Shown here: positions 38,830 through 46,807 of the stretch, piece after piece
Numbering within the stretch: the stretch's first letter is position 1
How the letters are laid out: each line of letters begins with the position of its first letter
Assembly: GCF_017502485.1 (NCBI RefSeq)
Contig: NZ_JAFVUX010000011.1
Coordinates: 47,627 to 111,626, forward strand
Reading direction: 5' to 3'
From: Helicobacter sp.
Lineage (GTDB): Bacteria > Campylobacterota > Campylobacteria > Campylobacterales > Helicobacteraceae
Length of the DNA: 64,000 nt
The notes under the pieces: model-generated
The model's database searches: none
Seen by the model: only the letters and a program-made list of their open reading frames with translations
What the model was told of the DNA's origin: nothing
Made by a program: the position numbers and the translations under genes

Positions 38830-39477
38830 TTAAAAAAGCCGAGTCCTATCAGCAATTTCACGCATTTTTTGGCAGTCTTTGTGTCTGTTAGATTCTATCC
38901 CCTTAGAGAGATCAATCCCATAGGGCTTAAAGCTTATGGCTTTAGAGAGATTGCTAGCATTGATCCCACCCGCTAGGAAAAAATCTCGCTTAAAACCCTG
39001 CTCCCTTGCTTGCTGTATATACTCCCAGTCAAACTGCTCCCCACTCCCACCTTTGGCATTATCTAATAGTAGCATATCTGCTAGACTTTGCTCTTGGATA
39101 AGTATCGCGCGCACACTTGTAGTGGCGATGGCTTTAAAAATCTGGGCTTTTACGCGCGATCGTAAAAAGTGGATTTTGGCTTCTCTTTGATCAAAAATCT
39201 CTTCACTCTCACTCTCGCGCAAATGGCTATCGTGTAGCTGAATCACATCAATCACACCAGACTCCACAAGCTTGATAATCTGCCCCAAATCCATATCGAC
39301 AAACACTCCTACTGCTTGGATTTGTGGGTGCAAGAGTGATTTTAGGTACTTTGCTTGTTCTTTACTTACTTGGCGTGGGCTTGGCGCAAATACAAAGCCG
39401 ATATAATCGGGTATAAGTGCATTAGCACATGCTATATCCTCTTCTCTCCATAACCCACACATCTTAAGCTTTGTCAT
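38830..39477 (-). CDS. trpF: Phosphoribosylanthranilate isomerase
   Basis: 215 residues. Third step of tryptophan synthesis. Seen: KMCGLWREEDIACA at the start, YIGFVFAPSPRQVS, AVGVFVD, IDVIQLHDS, and GGSGEQFDW with FFLAGGINASN. It faces trpB-trpA in convergent orientation rather than lying in one operon with them. Confidence 0.92.
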   Translation of the reverse strand: MTKLKMCGLWREEDIACANALIPDYIGFVFAPSPRQVSKEQAKYLKSLLHPQIQAVGVFVDMDLGQIIKLVESGVIDVIQLHDSHLRESESEEIFDQREAKIHFLRSRVKAQIFKAIATTSVRAILIQEQSLADMLLLDNAKGGSGEQFDWEYIQQAREQGFKRDFFLAGGINASNLSKAISFKPYGIDLSKGIESNRHKDCQKMREIADRTRLF

Positions 39478-39479
39478 AG

Positions 39480-40358
39480 CTAGATCATATCATCTTGGGT
39501 GGGGGGCGATTTCTCTAAAGCAAAGCACTGCAAAATCCCCTGACACGCTCTCATACCAAAGAGCATAACCAGCCACGAGACATAAATCCATATCATTAAA
39601 AACAGCACGATAGACACCGAGCCATAGAGTGTGGAATATGTGGTATTAAGCGTTACATAATAGACAAAGAGATTTTTCATAGCAAACCAAATACTCCCAG
39701 AAACAAACGAGGAGACAAGCAGTGTCTTTTTATGCAGGGGCTTATTTGCCGAAATCCTAAAAAGCACTAAAAATAGCACGCAAGTAGCAAGCCAAGAAAA
39801 AATCTGTGAATACATCAATGACTTTGAGTGCATATCAAGGAGCTGCTGCGCGCTAAGACTTAGGTAAAATACTGCCACAGAAGCAAAGGGGAAGAGTGTA
39901 ATCATCGTCCAATACATCATCAAAGAGTCAAAAAACTTACGAGGTTTTGAGTTGAACATCTTTGAAGTGATAAACTCATAGTTGCGGAAAAATAGCAGTG
40001 AAGTGATAAAGGCTGAAATCACCCCAACTATGCCCATTTTGCTACCATTTTCTAAAAATGTATTCATAAAGTTCATCACTACTTCCGCGTTTGTAGGGAG
40101 AATATTTGAGAGTATAAGTCGCTCAACATCGACAATTTTGTCTTGAAAATGCGAAAACACTGGCAAAACAGAAAAGGTGATAAACAGCATAGGGATAAGC
40201 GCGAAAATCATATAAAAACTAAGCGAAGAAGCATAGTAGAACATCTCTTGTCTATAGGTCAAAAACCGATACCAAAGCGCACAGGTATGTCGCAACTTTG
40301 CAAAGAGATTACCTAGATTTTCTCTCCACTCCTTATACCATTGTCGCTCTGCTTTCAT
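39480..40358 (-). CDS. YihY/BrkB family inner-membrane protein
   Basis: 292 residues with about six membrane helices. Blocks typical of the family: YYASSLSFYMIFALIPMLF near 41-59 and the C-terminal YGSVSIVLFLMIWIYVSWL near 246-264. Once annotated as ribonuclease BN, but the family is a membrane protein of unknown activity. Its stop is adjacent to the trpF start (2-bp gap), so trpF is probably read from the same transcript. Confidence 0.82.
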   Translation of the reverse strand: MKAERQWYKEWRENLGNLFAKLRHTCALWYRFLTYRQEMFYYASSLSFYMIFALIPMLFITFSVLPVFSHFQDKIVDVERLILSNILPTNAEVVMNFMNTFLENGSKMGIVGVISAFITSLLFFRNYEFITSKMFNSKPRKFFDSLMMYWTMITLFPFASVAVFYLSLSAQQLLDMHSKSLMYSQIFSWLATCVLFLVLFRISANKPLHKKTLLVSSFVSGSIWFAMKNLFVYYVTLNTTYSTLYGSVSIVLFLMIWIYVSWLVMLFGMRACQGILQCFALEKSPPTQDDMI

Positions 40359-40416
40359 CTCTCTTCCTATCTTGCAAACTAGTCGCTTATCCTAGCAGAA
40401 ATTAAGCTTAAAATGC

Positions 40417-40422
40417 TACAAT
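40417..40422 (+). promoter_or_regulatory. Candidate -10 box for the DUF465 gene
   Basis: TACAAT with TG two bases upstream (extended -10) lies 32 bp before the ATG at 40455. Confidence 0.45.
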
Positions 40423-40454
40423 TACCCCAAGTCCAAGCCCAAAAGGAGTCCAAA

Positions 40455-40682
40455 ATGTTCCACGAATATCGTGATGAAATCCACACGCTAAAAATGAATA
40501 ACGCCCACTTTGAAAAAATCTTTGATGAGCACAACGAGCTTGATCAAAAGATCAAAAATGCTGAAAATGGTATAGAACATCTTAGTAACATAGAAATAGA
40601 AGTCTTAAAAAAACAAAAGCTTCGCCTGAAAGATGAAGTCTATGCAATGATCCTTGAATATCGTAAAACTACCAACAAATAA
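40455..40682 (+). CDS. DUF465 (YdcH-like) small coiled-coil protein
   Basis: 75 residues from ATG 40455, chosen for the AAAAGGAG site at 40441-40448. The sequence is one long charged helix (FHEYRDEIHTLKMNN ... FDEHNELDQKI ... KKQKLRLKDEVYAMI), the DUF465 pattern HxLxxxxxxFxxLxxxHxxLDxxI. Members are small cytoplasmic proteins of unknown role. The TPR gene follows by 33 bp. Confidence 0.85.
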   Translation: MFHEYRDEIHTLKMNNAHFEKIFDEHNELDQKIKNAENGIEHLSNIEIEVLKKQKLRLKDEVYAMILEYRKTTNK

Positions 40683-40715
40683 CTCCGTGTGCGCAATACC
40701 CCTAGAATGGGCTAG

Positions 40716-42596
40716 ATGAATTCTCCAAAACTTACAGCCACATTTACCGATATTGCGCGCGCTTATGAAAGTAAAGACTATCCCCTTTGCCTACAATTTG
40801 CCACACAATCCCTAGCCCAAGATCCAAATAGTGCGCAAGTATGGTTTATTTGCGCGATGAGCTTATATCATCTAGGTGATATTACACGATCCATCGATTA
40901 TCTCAAAAACGCCCAAAAGCTCGCACCAAATGATGAGAGTATAGCCATAAATCTAGCTGAGCTTTTGCGTAAAGCTGGCTCTCTAAAAGACGCTGCCTTA
41001 ACGCTCGCGCCATTTCTCCCAAGCACCAACCCAGACATATACTTCAACCTAGCTAGAATCCTAAGCCAAGCGGACGAGAGCCAAAGTGCCATTGCCGCCT
41101 ACCAAGAAGTGCTAAAGCTATCACCCAATGACACCCAAGCCGCCTACAATCTCGCCAATCTCTATGCCAAAGTAGAAGCCTACCCCCAAGCAATCGCACT
41201 GTATAAAACCTGCCAAAGCCTTGAATCTCACTTTAATCTAGCGCATACTTATGTGATGATTGATGATTTAGATTCTGCGCTGGTGCTGTATAAAAATTTA
41301 GAGCCATACTTTGCTCCAAGGCTTAAAGAAATCGGTGAGAGTGAAGAGATCTACCACGCTTATAACATCTCGCGCGCGGATTTTTACTTCAACTATGCTA
41401 ATGCCCTGCGCTATGCGGGTAAAAGTAGAGAAGCGGAGCGACTCTACCAAAAGTGCTATATGATCGTCCCAAAGTTTGAATATGTCATAAACTACGCGCA
41501 TTTACTGCTTAGTGTAGGGGTGTTTGAGAGAGGTTTTGGCTATTACCAAGAGCGACTAAAGCTTGCCAAGCAGGAGATGGATAATACGCGGTTTTTCCAA
41601 AGCTCAAGGCATATTGCCATCTTGCCAGAGCCAGCGGCGATTAGAGAATGTATCAAAAATGCACGCGTGCTTGTCTTCCACGAGCAAGGATTTGGCGATA
41701 GTGTGATGTTTGCACGCTTTATTGATAGCCTAGAGTGCAAAGAGAAGTATGTCTTTGTGCAAGCTCCTTTGCGCAGGCTTTTTGCCAAGCGATTTACTAT
41801 CGTGGAAGAAGATTTTAATGACTTTGATTATTGTATCTCCTTGCCTAGTTTGCCCTATGTGCTGGGGATTTCTCTACTTGAAGATTTTAGACATAATGCC
41901 GTGTATTTACGCGATGTATTTGCTAGCCCGCACGCCCAAGCAAGCCATAGCACGCTTGATGAGCTTGCTCTGCTAGATTCTGCTACACAAGCAATGAAAG
42001 ATTCAAGGCTAGAGAGCATTGTAGAGAACTTCACTAGCCCTACGCCAAAGGACACCACTAAAACCTTGCGCATAGGGATATTCTTCCACTCAAACCCCAA
42101 CTTCGCCTATGCCAAATACAAGTCAATCCCTCTTGAGAAGTTGCTTACTTGCTTCCAAGCCTGTGCGCAAAAGGGCTTGCGATTCTCCTTGCATTGTATC
42201 CAGCCTGAATCACTAGAATCCATTGTAGAAGCCCATACTCTAAACACACTCATCAAAGAGTCCAAAGCTTCCCTAAAAGACTTACACACAAAGGCTACAA
42301 ACACACAAGATTCTATCTTGCACACCTATGCTTTGCACGATTTTGATGATACTGCACGCTTGATCAAAGCTATGGATTTGGTGATAAGTGTGGATTCTGT
42401 GGTAGCGCACTTAACCATAGCACTTGGCGTGCCGTGCGCGACTTTAGCATATAAGCGGTATGATTGGCGATGGGGTGAGATAGGCAAAAGCCGCTTTAGT
42501 GGATTTTGCGGTGGGGAAGTCTTTGCGCAAAATGTCTATGGGCAATGGGATCAAGTCCTACAAGAGCTAGAATCTTACTTACTGCGTATGCGCTAG
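40716..42596 (+). CDS. TPR protein with C-terminal glycosyltransferase-like domain
   Basis: 626 residues. Residues ~9-230 are tetratricopeptide repeats (for example SAQVWFICAMSLYHLGD and TQAAYNLANLYAKVEAYPQA). From about 310 a different domain begins: VLVFHEQGFGDSVMFARFID, then after the middle part LVISVDSVVAHLTIALGVP and a final YDWRWG. These resemble the nucleotide-sugar region of heptosyltransferase/O-GlcNAc-transferase-like proteins that follow TPRs. It converges with the PseH-PseI gene with overlapping stops, so a role in protein (flagellin) glycosylation is plausible but inferred. No signal peptide, so cytoplasmic. Confidence 0.65.
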   Translation: MNSPKLTATFTDIARAYESKDYPLCLQFATQSLAQDPNSAQVWFICAMSLYHLGDITRSIDYLKNAQKLAPNDESIAINLAELLRKAGSLKDAALTLAPFLPSTNPDIYFNLARILSQADESQSAIAAYQEVLKLSPNDTQAAYNLANLYAKVEAYPQAIALYKTCQSLESHFNLAHTYVMIDDLDSALVLYKNLEPYFAPRLKEIGESEEIYHAYNISRADFYFNYANALRYAGKSREAERLYQKCYMIVPKFEYVINYAHLLLSVGVFERGFGYYQERLKLAKQEMDNTRFFQSSRHIAILPEPAAIRECIKNARVLVFHEQGFGDSVMFARFIDSLECKEKYVFVQAPLRRLFAKRFTIVEEDFNDFDYCISLPSLPYVLGISLLEDFRHNAVYLRDVFASPHAQASHSTLDELALLDSATQAMKDSRLESIVENFTSPTPKDTTKTLRIGIFFHSNPNFAYAKYKSIPLEKLLTCFQACAQKGLRFSLHCIQPESLESIVEAHTLNTLIKESKASLKDLHTKATNTQDSILHTYALHDFDDTARLIKAMDLVISVDSVVAHLTIALGVPCATLAYKRYDWRWGEIGKSRFSGFCGGEVFAQNVYGQWDQVLQELESYLLRMR

Positions 42597-44455
42597 CTAA
42601 AGTCTTGCCAGCTAAGCGGCGAGCCTTTCTCTAAATCTCTACTCGCTCTTTTACCCAAAACTTCAGGGAGAAATTTTGGCGATAGTCCGCCACTTGGTCG
42701 AATAGATCGAATATTGCTAGGCGTTAGAATCTGCCCCTTTTTTATATCTTCACAGATAAAAAGCGATCGGGCAAAGGCGCGCCCACTGGAGTTGGCATTA
42801 GATTCTAGCTTGCTATCTAAATCTTTGCTACCAAGTGCTAGGCGCGCGGATTTTAGCTTGCGTGCTAGAGCTTGAAACTCCCTAGCCTCCATACTAAACT
42901 CCGCATCAACGCCTCCCAAAGACCGCCTAATGATAAAGTGCTTTTCTATCATACTAGCCCCTAGCGCGCAAGCCAAAAGTGCGCATATATCGCCTTGCGT
43001 GTGATCGCTTAGCCCATATTTCACTCCATAGCGCGCAAGTGATGGCATAGATGCGATTTGAGCAGATTCTAATGGCGCAGGATAGGAGCTTGTGCAAAGC
43101 AAAAGCGTAATGTCATCATTGCCTGCATCATAGCAAGCTTGCAAAGCTTCTAGGATCTCTTGGTGTGTAGCAATGCCTGTGGAGATGATGATGGGCTTTT
43201 TGGTGCTAGCTATAAGCTTAATCAAGGGTGTGTCTGTGATTTCAAAGCTTGCGATTTTATACATTGGACACTCTAGGCTCTCTAATAGTTCTAAAGCTTT
43301 GGCAGAAAATGGCGAGCTAAACACACCCACACCAAGCCCTCTAGCATAGTCAAAAAGCTCCTTATGCCACGCAAAAGGTGTGTAAGCCTTTTGATACAAA
43401 TCATAGAGACTCTCCCCATCCCAAAGCGTGCCAGAATCTATGCGGAAATGTGACCTAGTGCTATCAATGCTTAGGCACTCTGGCGTGTAGGTTTGTAGCT
43501 TGATAAAATCTGCGCCTGCGATTTTGGCAGCTTTTATGGTATGTTTAGCAAGGCGTAGGCTTTGATTGTGATTGGCTGAAATCTCTGCCACAAGTAGCAA
43601 TTTTGCTAAACTTTGGGCTTTGCTGCTAGAATCCTGCGCAGACTTATTTACAATGGTGGCATTGCTGGAATCTACTTTTGCACTCTCTGTTTGTTTTTCT
43701 TTTTCGAGGGTTCTAGGCACTGCAACGAGGCTTTGTGGGGATTTTGGAGTAGGAGTTACTTTGTCGGTAATAACTACCCTAGAATCCAAAAAATCGTGCG
43801 AATGCTCACCTAAATCTAAATCCTCTTGCCTAGAATCTGCTTTTGTGAGCATTTTGCCATATATACACACATTGACAAAATCTGTGGTAGATTCTTGGGT
43901 TTGTTGCTTTGCTAATGTAAGCGAGTTTGCAGGCATATTAGCGCGGATAAACTCACGTAATCTCCCTTGCAAAATAAAGCCACTGCGCTCATAAAATGCC
44001 CTAGCGTGCGCGTTGGATTCTAGCACTTCAAGATAGAGCGCGTGTAGTCCTATCTGCTTGCCTGCTTGCTCTAGGGCTGCTAGTATCATCTCCCCCACAC
44101 TGCTAAATGTGCTATCCTTACACAGCGCACTCCGCTGCTGCTTGCTCAAAAACGGATTTGTATAAACCCCAACATACGCGTGAGCATTGTGCAAAGAAAT
44201 CCTACTCAAAGAGCCCACACCTAGCACCACACTCCCACACTTAAAAAGCCAATATTTAGAGCGTGGATTGTCCTTAAGCGAGTCGATAAATTCTCTATGC
44301 GCTTCTAGGCTGATAGATTGCACATACATAAAGCTTGCCACGCGTTTATCATTGCGCATAGCAAGCACGCACTGCACATCATCTTCACAAAGTGTGCTAA
44401 AGCTAAGTCCAATAATGCCAGCAGACTGGCTAGCTAGCGGATAATAAAGCTGCAT
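42593..44455 (-). CDS. PseH-PseI fusion: N-acetyltransferase plus pseudaminic acid synthase
   Basis: 620 residues. Residues ~1-203 are a GNAT acetyltransferase like PseH (IIGLSFSTLCEDDVQCV, FMYVQSISLEAHREF, YLEVLESNAHARAFYERSG), which acetylates the 4-amino sugar. Residues ~286-545 are a NeuB/PseI TIM barrel ([76 protein letters not shown]), and 560-620 form the SAF domain (SLFICEDIKKGQILT, SIRPSGGLSP). The two halves are joined by a Ser/Lys-rich linker (204-285). The first acts before, and the second at, the condensation of the sugar with phosphoenolpyruvate, with one step (PseG) between them. The product decorates flagellin and is needed for motility in relatives. Confidence 0.88.
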   Translation of the reverse strand: MQLYYPLASQSAGIIGLSFSTLCEDDVQCVLAMRNDKRVASFMYVQSISLEAHREFIDSLKDNPRSKYWLFKCGSVVLGVGSLSRISLHNAHAYVGVYTNPFLSKQQRSALCKDSTFSSVGEMILAALEQAGKQIGLHALYLEVLESNAHARAFYERSGFILQGRLREFIRANMPANSLTLAKQQTQESTTDFVNVCIYGKMLTKADSRQEDLDLGEHSHDFLDSRVVITDKVTPTPKSPQSLVAVPRTLEKEKQTESAKVDSSNATIVNKSAQDSSSKAQSLAKLLLVAEISANHNQSLRLAKHTIKAAKIAGADFIKLQTYTPECLSIDSTRSHFRIDSGTLWDGESLYDLYQKAYTPFAWHKELFDYARGLGVGVFSSPFSAKALELLESLECPMYKIASFEITDTPLIKLIASTKKPIIISTGIATHQEILEALQACYDAGNDDITLLLCTSSYPAPLESAQIASMPSLARYGVKYGLSDHTQGDICALLACALGASMIEKHFIIRRSLGGVDAEFSMEAREFQALARKLKSARLALGSKDLDSKLESNANSSGRAFARSLFICEDIKKGQILTPSNIRSIRPSGGLSPKFLPEVLGKRASRDLEKGSPLSWQDFS

Positions 44456-44474
44456 AATATCCCCTTAATCAACT

Positions 44475-45548
44475 CTAGCAGGTGTGACACACAGCTACAC
44501 ATCGCACTTCCCCTTCTAAAAACACTTCCATATCGCCAGAGTAAGCATGAGATTCTAGATCATTAATGTGCTCTAGGGTTGGGATCTCACTCCTAGTAGA
44601 ATCTACCTTGGGCATTAAACTTTCTTCTTCAAGGATTCTAAGATTTGCGGTGGGGCTTTGCAAGCTTTGAGAATTTTGTGAAAAGTTAGCGACTTTGGTA
44701 GTCGTGTCTTTCACACAATTCTCGATCTTGTCAAATTGCTCACCCGAAGCTAAATCCCCTTTTGCAAAAGGCTCACACCATAACTTGAGCCGATCACCAC
44801 TTGGAGGGATTAAAGTTACACTAGAATCTAATCCATACATCCTATATCCCACAAGCAAAGTTGCAGCCATACCTGTCCCGCACGCAAGCGTAATATTCTC
44901 TACCCCTCGCTCATAAGTAGCTAGATAGACCTCATCACTACTTGTAGCATACGCTAGATTAACATTAGCATTAAAGCTCTTGCGTAGCTCTTGCATAAAT
45001 ACCTTTGTAGTCGTACTAGATTCTGTAACAAGAGCTAAATCCTGTACAAAGCACACCAAATGTGGCACACCTGTATCGATGTAAAACCACCTTGTAGCGT
45101 CTAGCAAGCTTATAGGCAAACAGGTAGAATCTAGTGTTTGCACTGCATTACTGGGCAGCGCGCGCAGAGCAAAAAAATTGCGATATAGCCCAAGATTGCT
45201 AGAAACGACTTTGCCATTTACACTCACTTTAATTACTTGCGCTTGCATACTAGAATGCGTGATGAAGCTATGATCCCTAGGGGCTAGCCCTAGACTATAA
45301 GCATAGTGCGCTGCACAACGCGAAGCATTACCACACATATTTGCGCGCGAGCCATCAGCATTGTAGAAGTCCCATTGGTAAGCGATCCCATCACCGCTAA
45401 ATGGTAGTAAGGCTACAAGCCCATCTGCCCCAATGCCACTATGCCGATCGCACACTGCACGAGCCAGGTCTGCATAGTCCCCTTGCGTAAAGAGCGTGTG
45501 GAAGAGCAAAAAGTCATTGCCATTGGCACAATATTTGTAGAGAGTCAT
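44475..45548 (-). CDS. dapF: Diaminopimelate epimerase with internal insertion
   Basis: 357 residues against ~250-275 in most homologues. Converts LL- to meso-diaminopimelate for peptidoglycan and lysine. Core blocks: YCANGNDFLLF, SGIGADGLVAL, ANMCGNASRCAAHYAYSLG (first catalytic Cys), GVPHLVCFV and ITLACGTGMAATLLVGYRM (second catalytic Cys). After IPPSGDRLKLWCEPF an insertion of ~70 Ser/Thr/Glu-rich residues (about 265-335) interrupts the last strands, which resume as GDMEVFLEGEVRCVAV. The insert has no domain I recognise and resembles the PseH-PseI linker. The core looks intact and probably active. Confidence 0.92.
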   Translation of the reverse strand: MTLYKYCANGNDFLLFHTLFTQGDYADLARAVCDRHSGIGADGLVALLPFSGDGIAYQWDFYNADGSRANMCGNASRCAAHYAYSLGLAPRDHSFITHSSMQAQVIKVSVNGKVVSSNLGLYRNFFALRALPSNAVQTLDSTCLPISLLDATRWFYIDTGVPHLVCFVQDLALVTESSTTTKVFMQELRKSFNANVNLAYATSSDEVYLATYERGVENITLACGTGMAATLLVGYRMYGLDSSVTLIPPSGDRLKLWCEPFAKGDLASGEQFDKIENCVKDTTTKVANFSQNSQSLQSPTANLRILEEESLMPKVDSTRSEIPTLEHINDLESHAYSGDMEVFLEGEVRCVAVCHTC

Positions 45549-45654
45549 TGTTGCCCTTTAGTGTGGATTATCTCAAAAGCCTTTTAAGCAGAATCTAAAC
45601 AAGACTTACACATAATTGTAGCAAATCCTACAAACGCGTAGATAAGGAGAACTA

Positions 45655-46173
45655 ATGAAAGAAATCGTGCAACTACAAGCTACATACAACCAAGAAGCCA
45701 ACAAAAAGATGATAAGTGTACTAGAAGAACTTGATGAAAATGTGCTAACCCAAGATATGGGGCTATACTATAAATCAATCCTTGGGACAATGGTGCATTA
45801 TAGTGCTGGCGATGCGAGTTTTTTCAAGGAGTATTTTTCAGTATTTTGTGCCAAAGCTCCCAGCTCTTCAAAGATTGAAGCAATGCTTGCAGAGCCTTTT
45901 GTATTCAAGTCTCAAATCATCAACGATACAAGCAATCTCTTCGCCGCTAGAGAAGTGTTAGATAGCTATATCTTAGATATTGTTGAAAACATCAATGAAA
46001 GCGACTTTAAAGCCGTTAAAACTATCCACTTTCCGTGGGGTGCTATACAAAAGCCCGTATTTCAATTTGTCCTAGCTATACTAAACCACGCGACACACCA
46101 TCGCGGAATGATCGCCTGCGCGCTTGATATACTCAAGGTTGATAATGACTTTAATGGAATGCTTGGGGTTTAG
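45655..46173 (+). CDS. DinB-like family protein
   Basis: 172 residues. N-terminal LQATYNQEANKKMISVLEEL, TMVHYSAGDASFFKEYF and C-terminal LAILNHATHHRGMI show the four-helix DinB/YfiT layout with histidines placed to bind a metal. Families of this fold act in thiol transfer or stress responses; the substrate is not evident. AAGGAG lies 5 bp before the ATG. Confidence 0.75.
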   Translation: MKEIVQLQATYNQEANKKMISVLEELDENVLTQDMGLYYKSILGTMVHYSAGDASFFKEYFSVFCAKAPSSSKIEAMLAEPFVFKSQIINDTSNLFAAREVLDSYILDIVENINESDFKAVKTIHFPWGAIQKPVFQFVLAILNHATHHRGMIACALDILKVDNDFNGMLGV

Positions 46174-46276
46174 ATTCTAGCAGAATCTAGGGGGATTAAG
46201 CTCAACAAGCTTTGATTGTGGAGAGTAGAATCTAAGCTCTTGCTACTTGAATAGCTACTAGCCTATAAGCGAAAGC

Positions 46277-46630
46277 TTAGGATCCTGGTGTATCACACTC
46301 CTCACACACACCTTTTACCACGACACTTTTGACCTTACCTTTAATGGGGGGCAGCTCGAAGTCTTTAATCTCCTTGCACACATCGCAGACAAAATGCGCC
46401 TTTGCCATATCGGCTAGCTCGTAAAAAAACTTTCCTTGCATTTCGCTCTTGCTTACAATCCCACTTTGCTCAAATAGCTCCATATTGCGATAGAAAGTCG
46501 TTTTGTTTGCCTGTATTGCAAAACTTTCAAAGCTTAATGGCTGCTTGGCTTGGAGTAGAATTTCAAGCATTTCTAAGCGCAAATCTGTGATATGGATATG
46601 ATGTTCTCGCAGTAGTTGCACAGCGTCCAT
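46277..46630 (-). CDS. Fur-family metal regulator, Zur-like
   Basis: 117 residues, short for Fur (~150). The N-terminal winged helix (LRLEMLEILLQAKQPLSFE ... NKTTFYRNMELFEQSGIV) is followed by the dimerisation domain with two CxxC pairs (FVCDVCKEI near 80-88 and GVCEECDTP near 107-115) that bind structural zinc. It is divergent from a TonB-dependent receptor with a His-rich loop, so I infer zinc- or nickel-responsive repression of that gene. Assignment to Fur family is firm; the metal is inferred. Confidence 0.8.
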   Translation of the reverse strand: MDAVQLLREHHIHITDLRLEMLEILLQAKQPLSFESFAIQANKTTFYRNMELFEQSGIVSKSEMQGKFFYELADMAKAHFVCDVCKEIKDFELPPIKGKVKSVVVKGVCEECDTPGS

Positions 46631-46740
46631 TACTCGCCTCGTGGTTTAAGATAAGGCATTATAGCCTAGAAGTAACAAATAAAATAACACTACGCTTCTT
46701 TGCAATGTAGATTCTATAACACAACTATATTTTTAAGATG

Positions 46741-46764
46741 CAACTAAGTTGTTTTAAGTAAAAT
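46741..46764 (+). promoter_or_regulatory. Candidate operator and -10 box of the TonB receptor gene
   Basis: The dyad CAAC-TAA-GTTG (46741-46751) lies just upstream of a TAAAAT -10 box (46759-46764), 44 bp before the receptor ATG. A related half (CACAACTA) occurs at about 46720-46727. Position fits a repressor site for the divergent Fur-like protein. Not a match to a defined consensus. Confidence 0.35.
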
Positions 46765-46807
46765 TATTTGCAATTATCCATAAGCAAATCATCGATAAAG
46801 GATTGTT

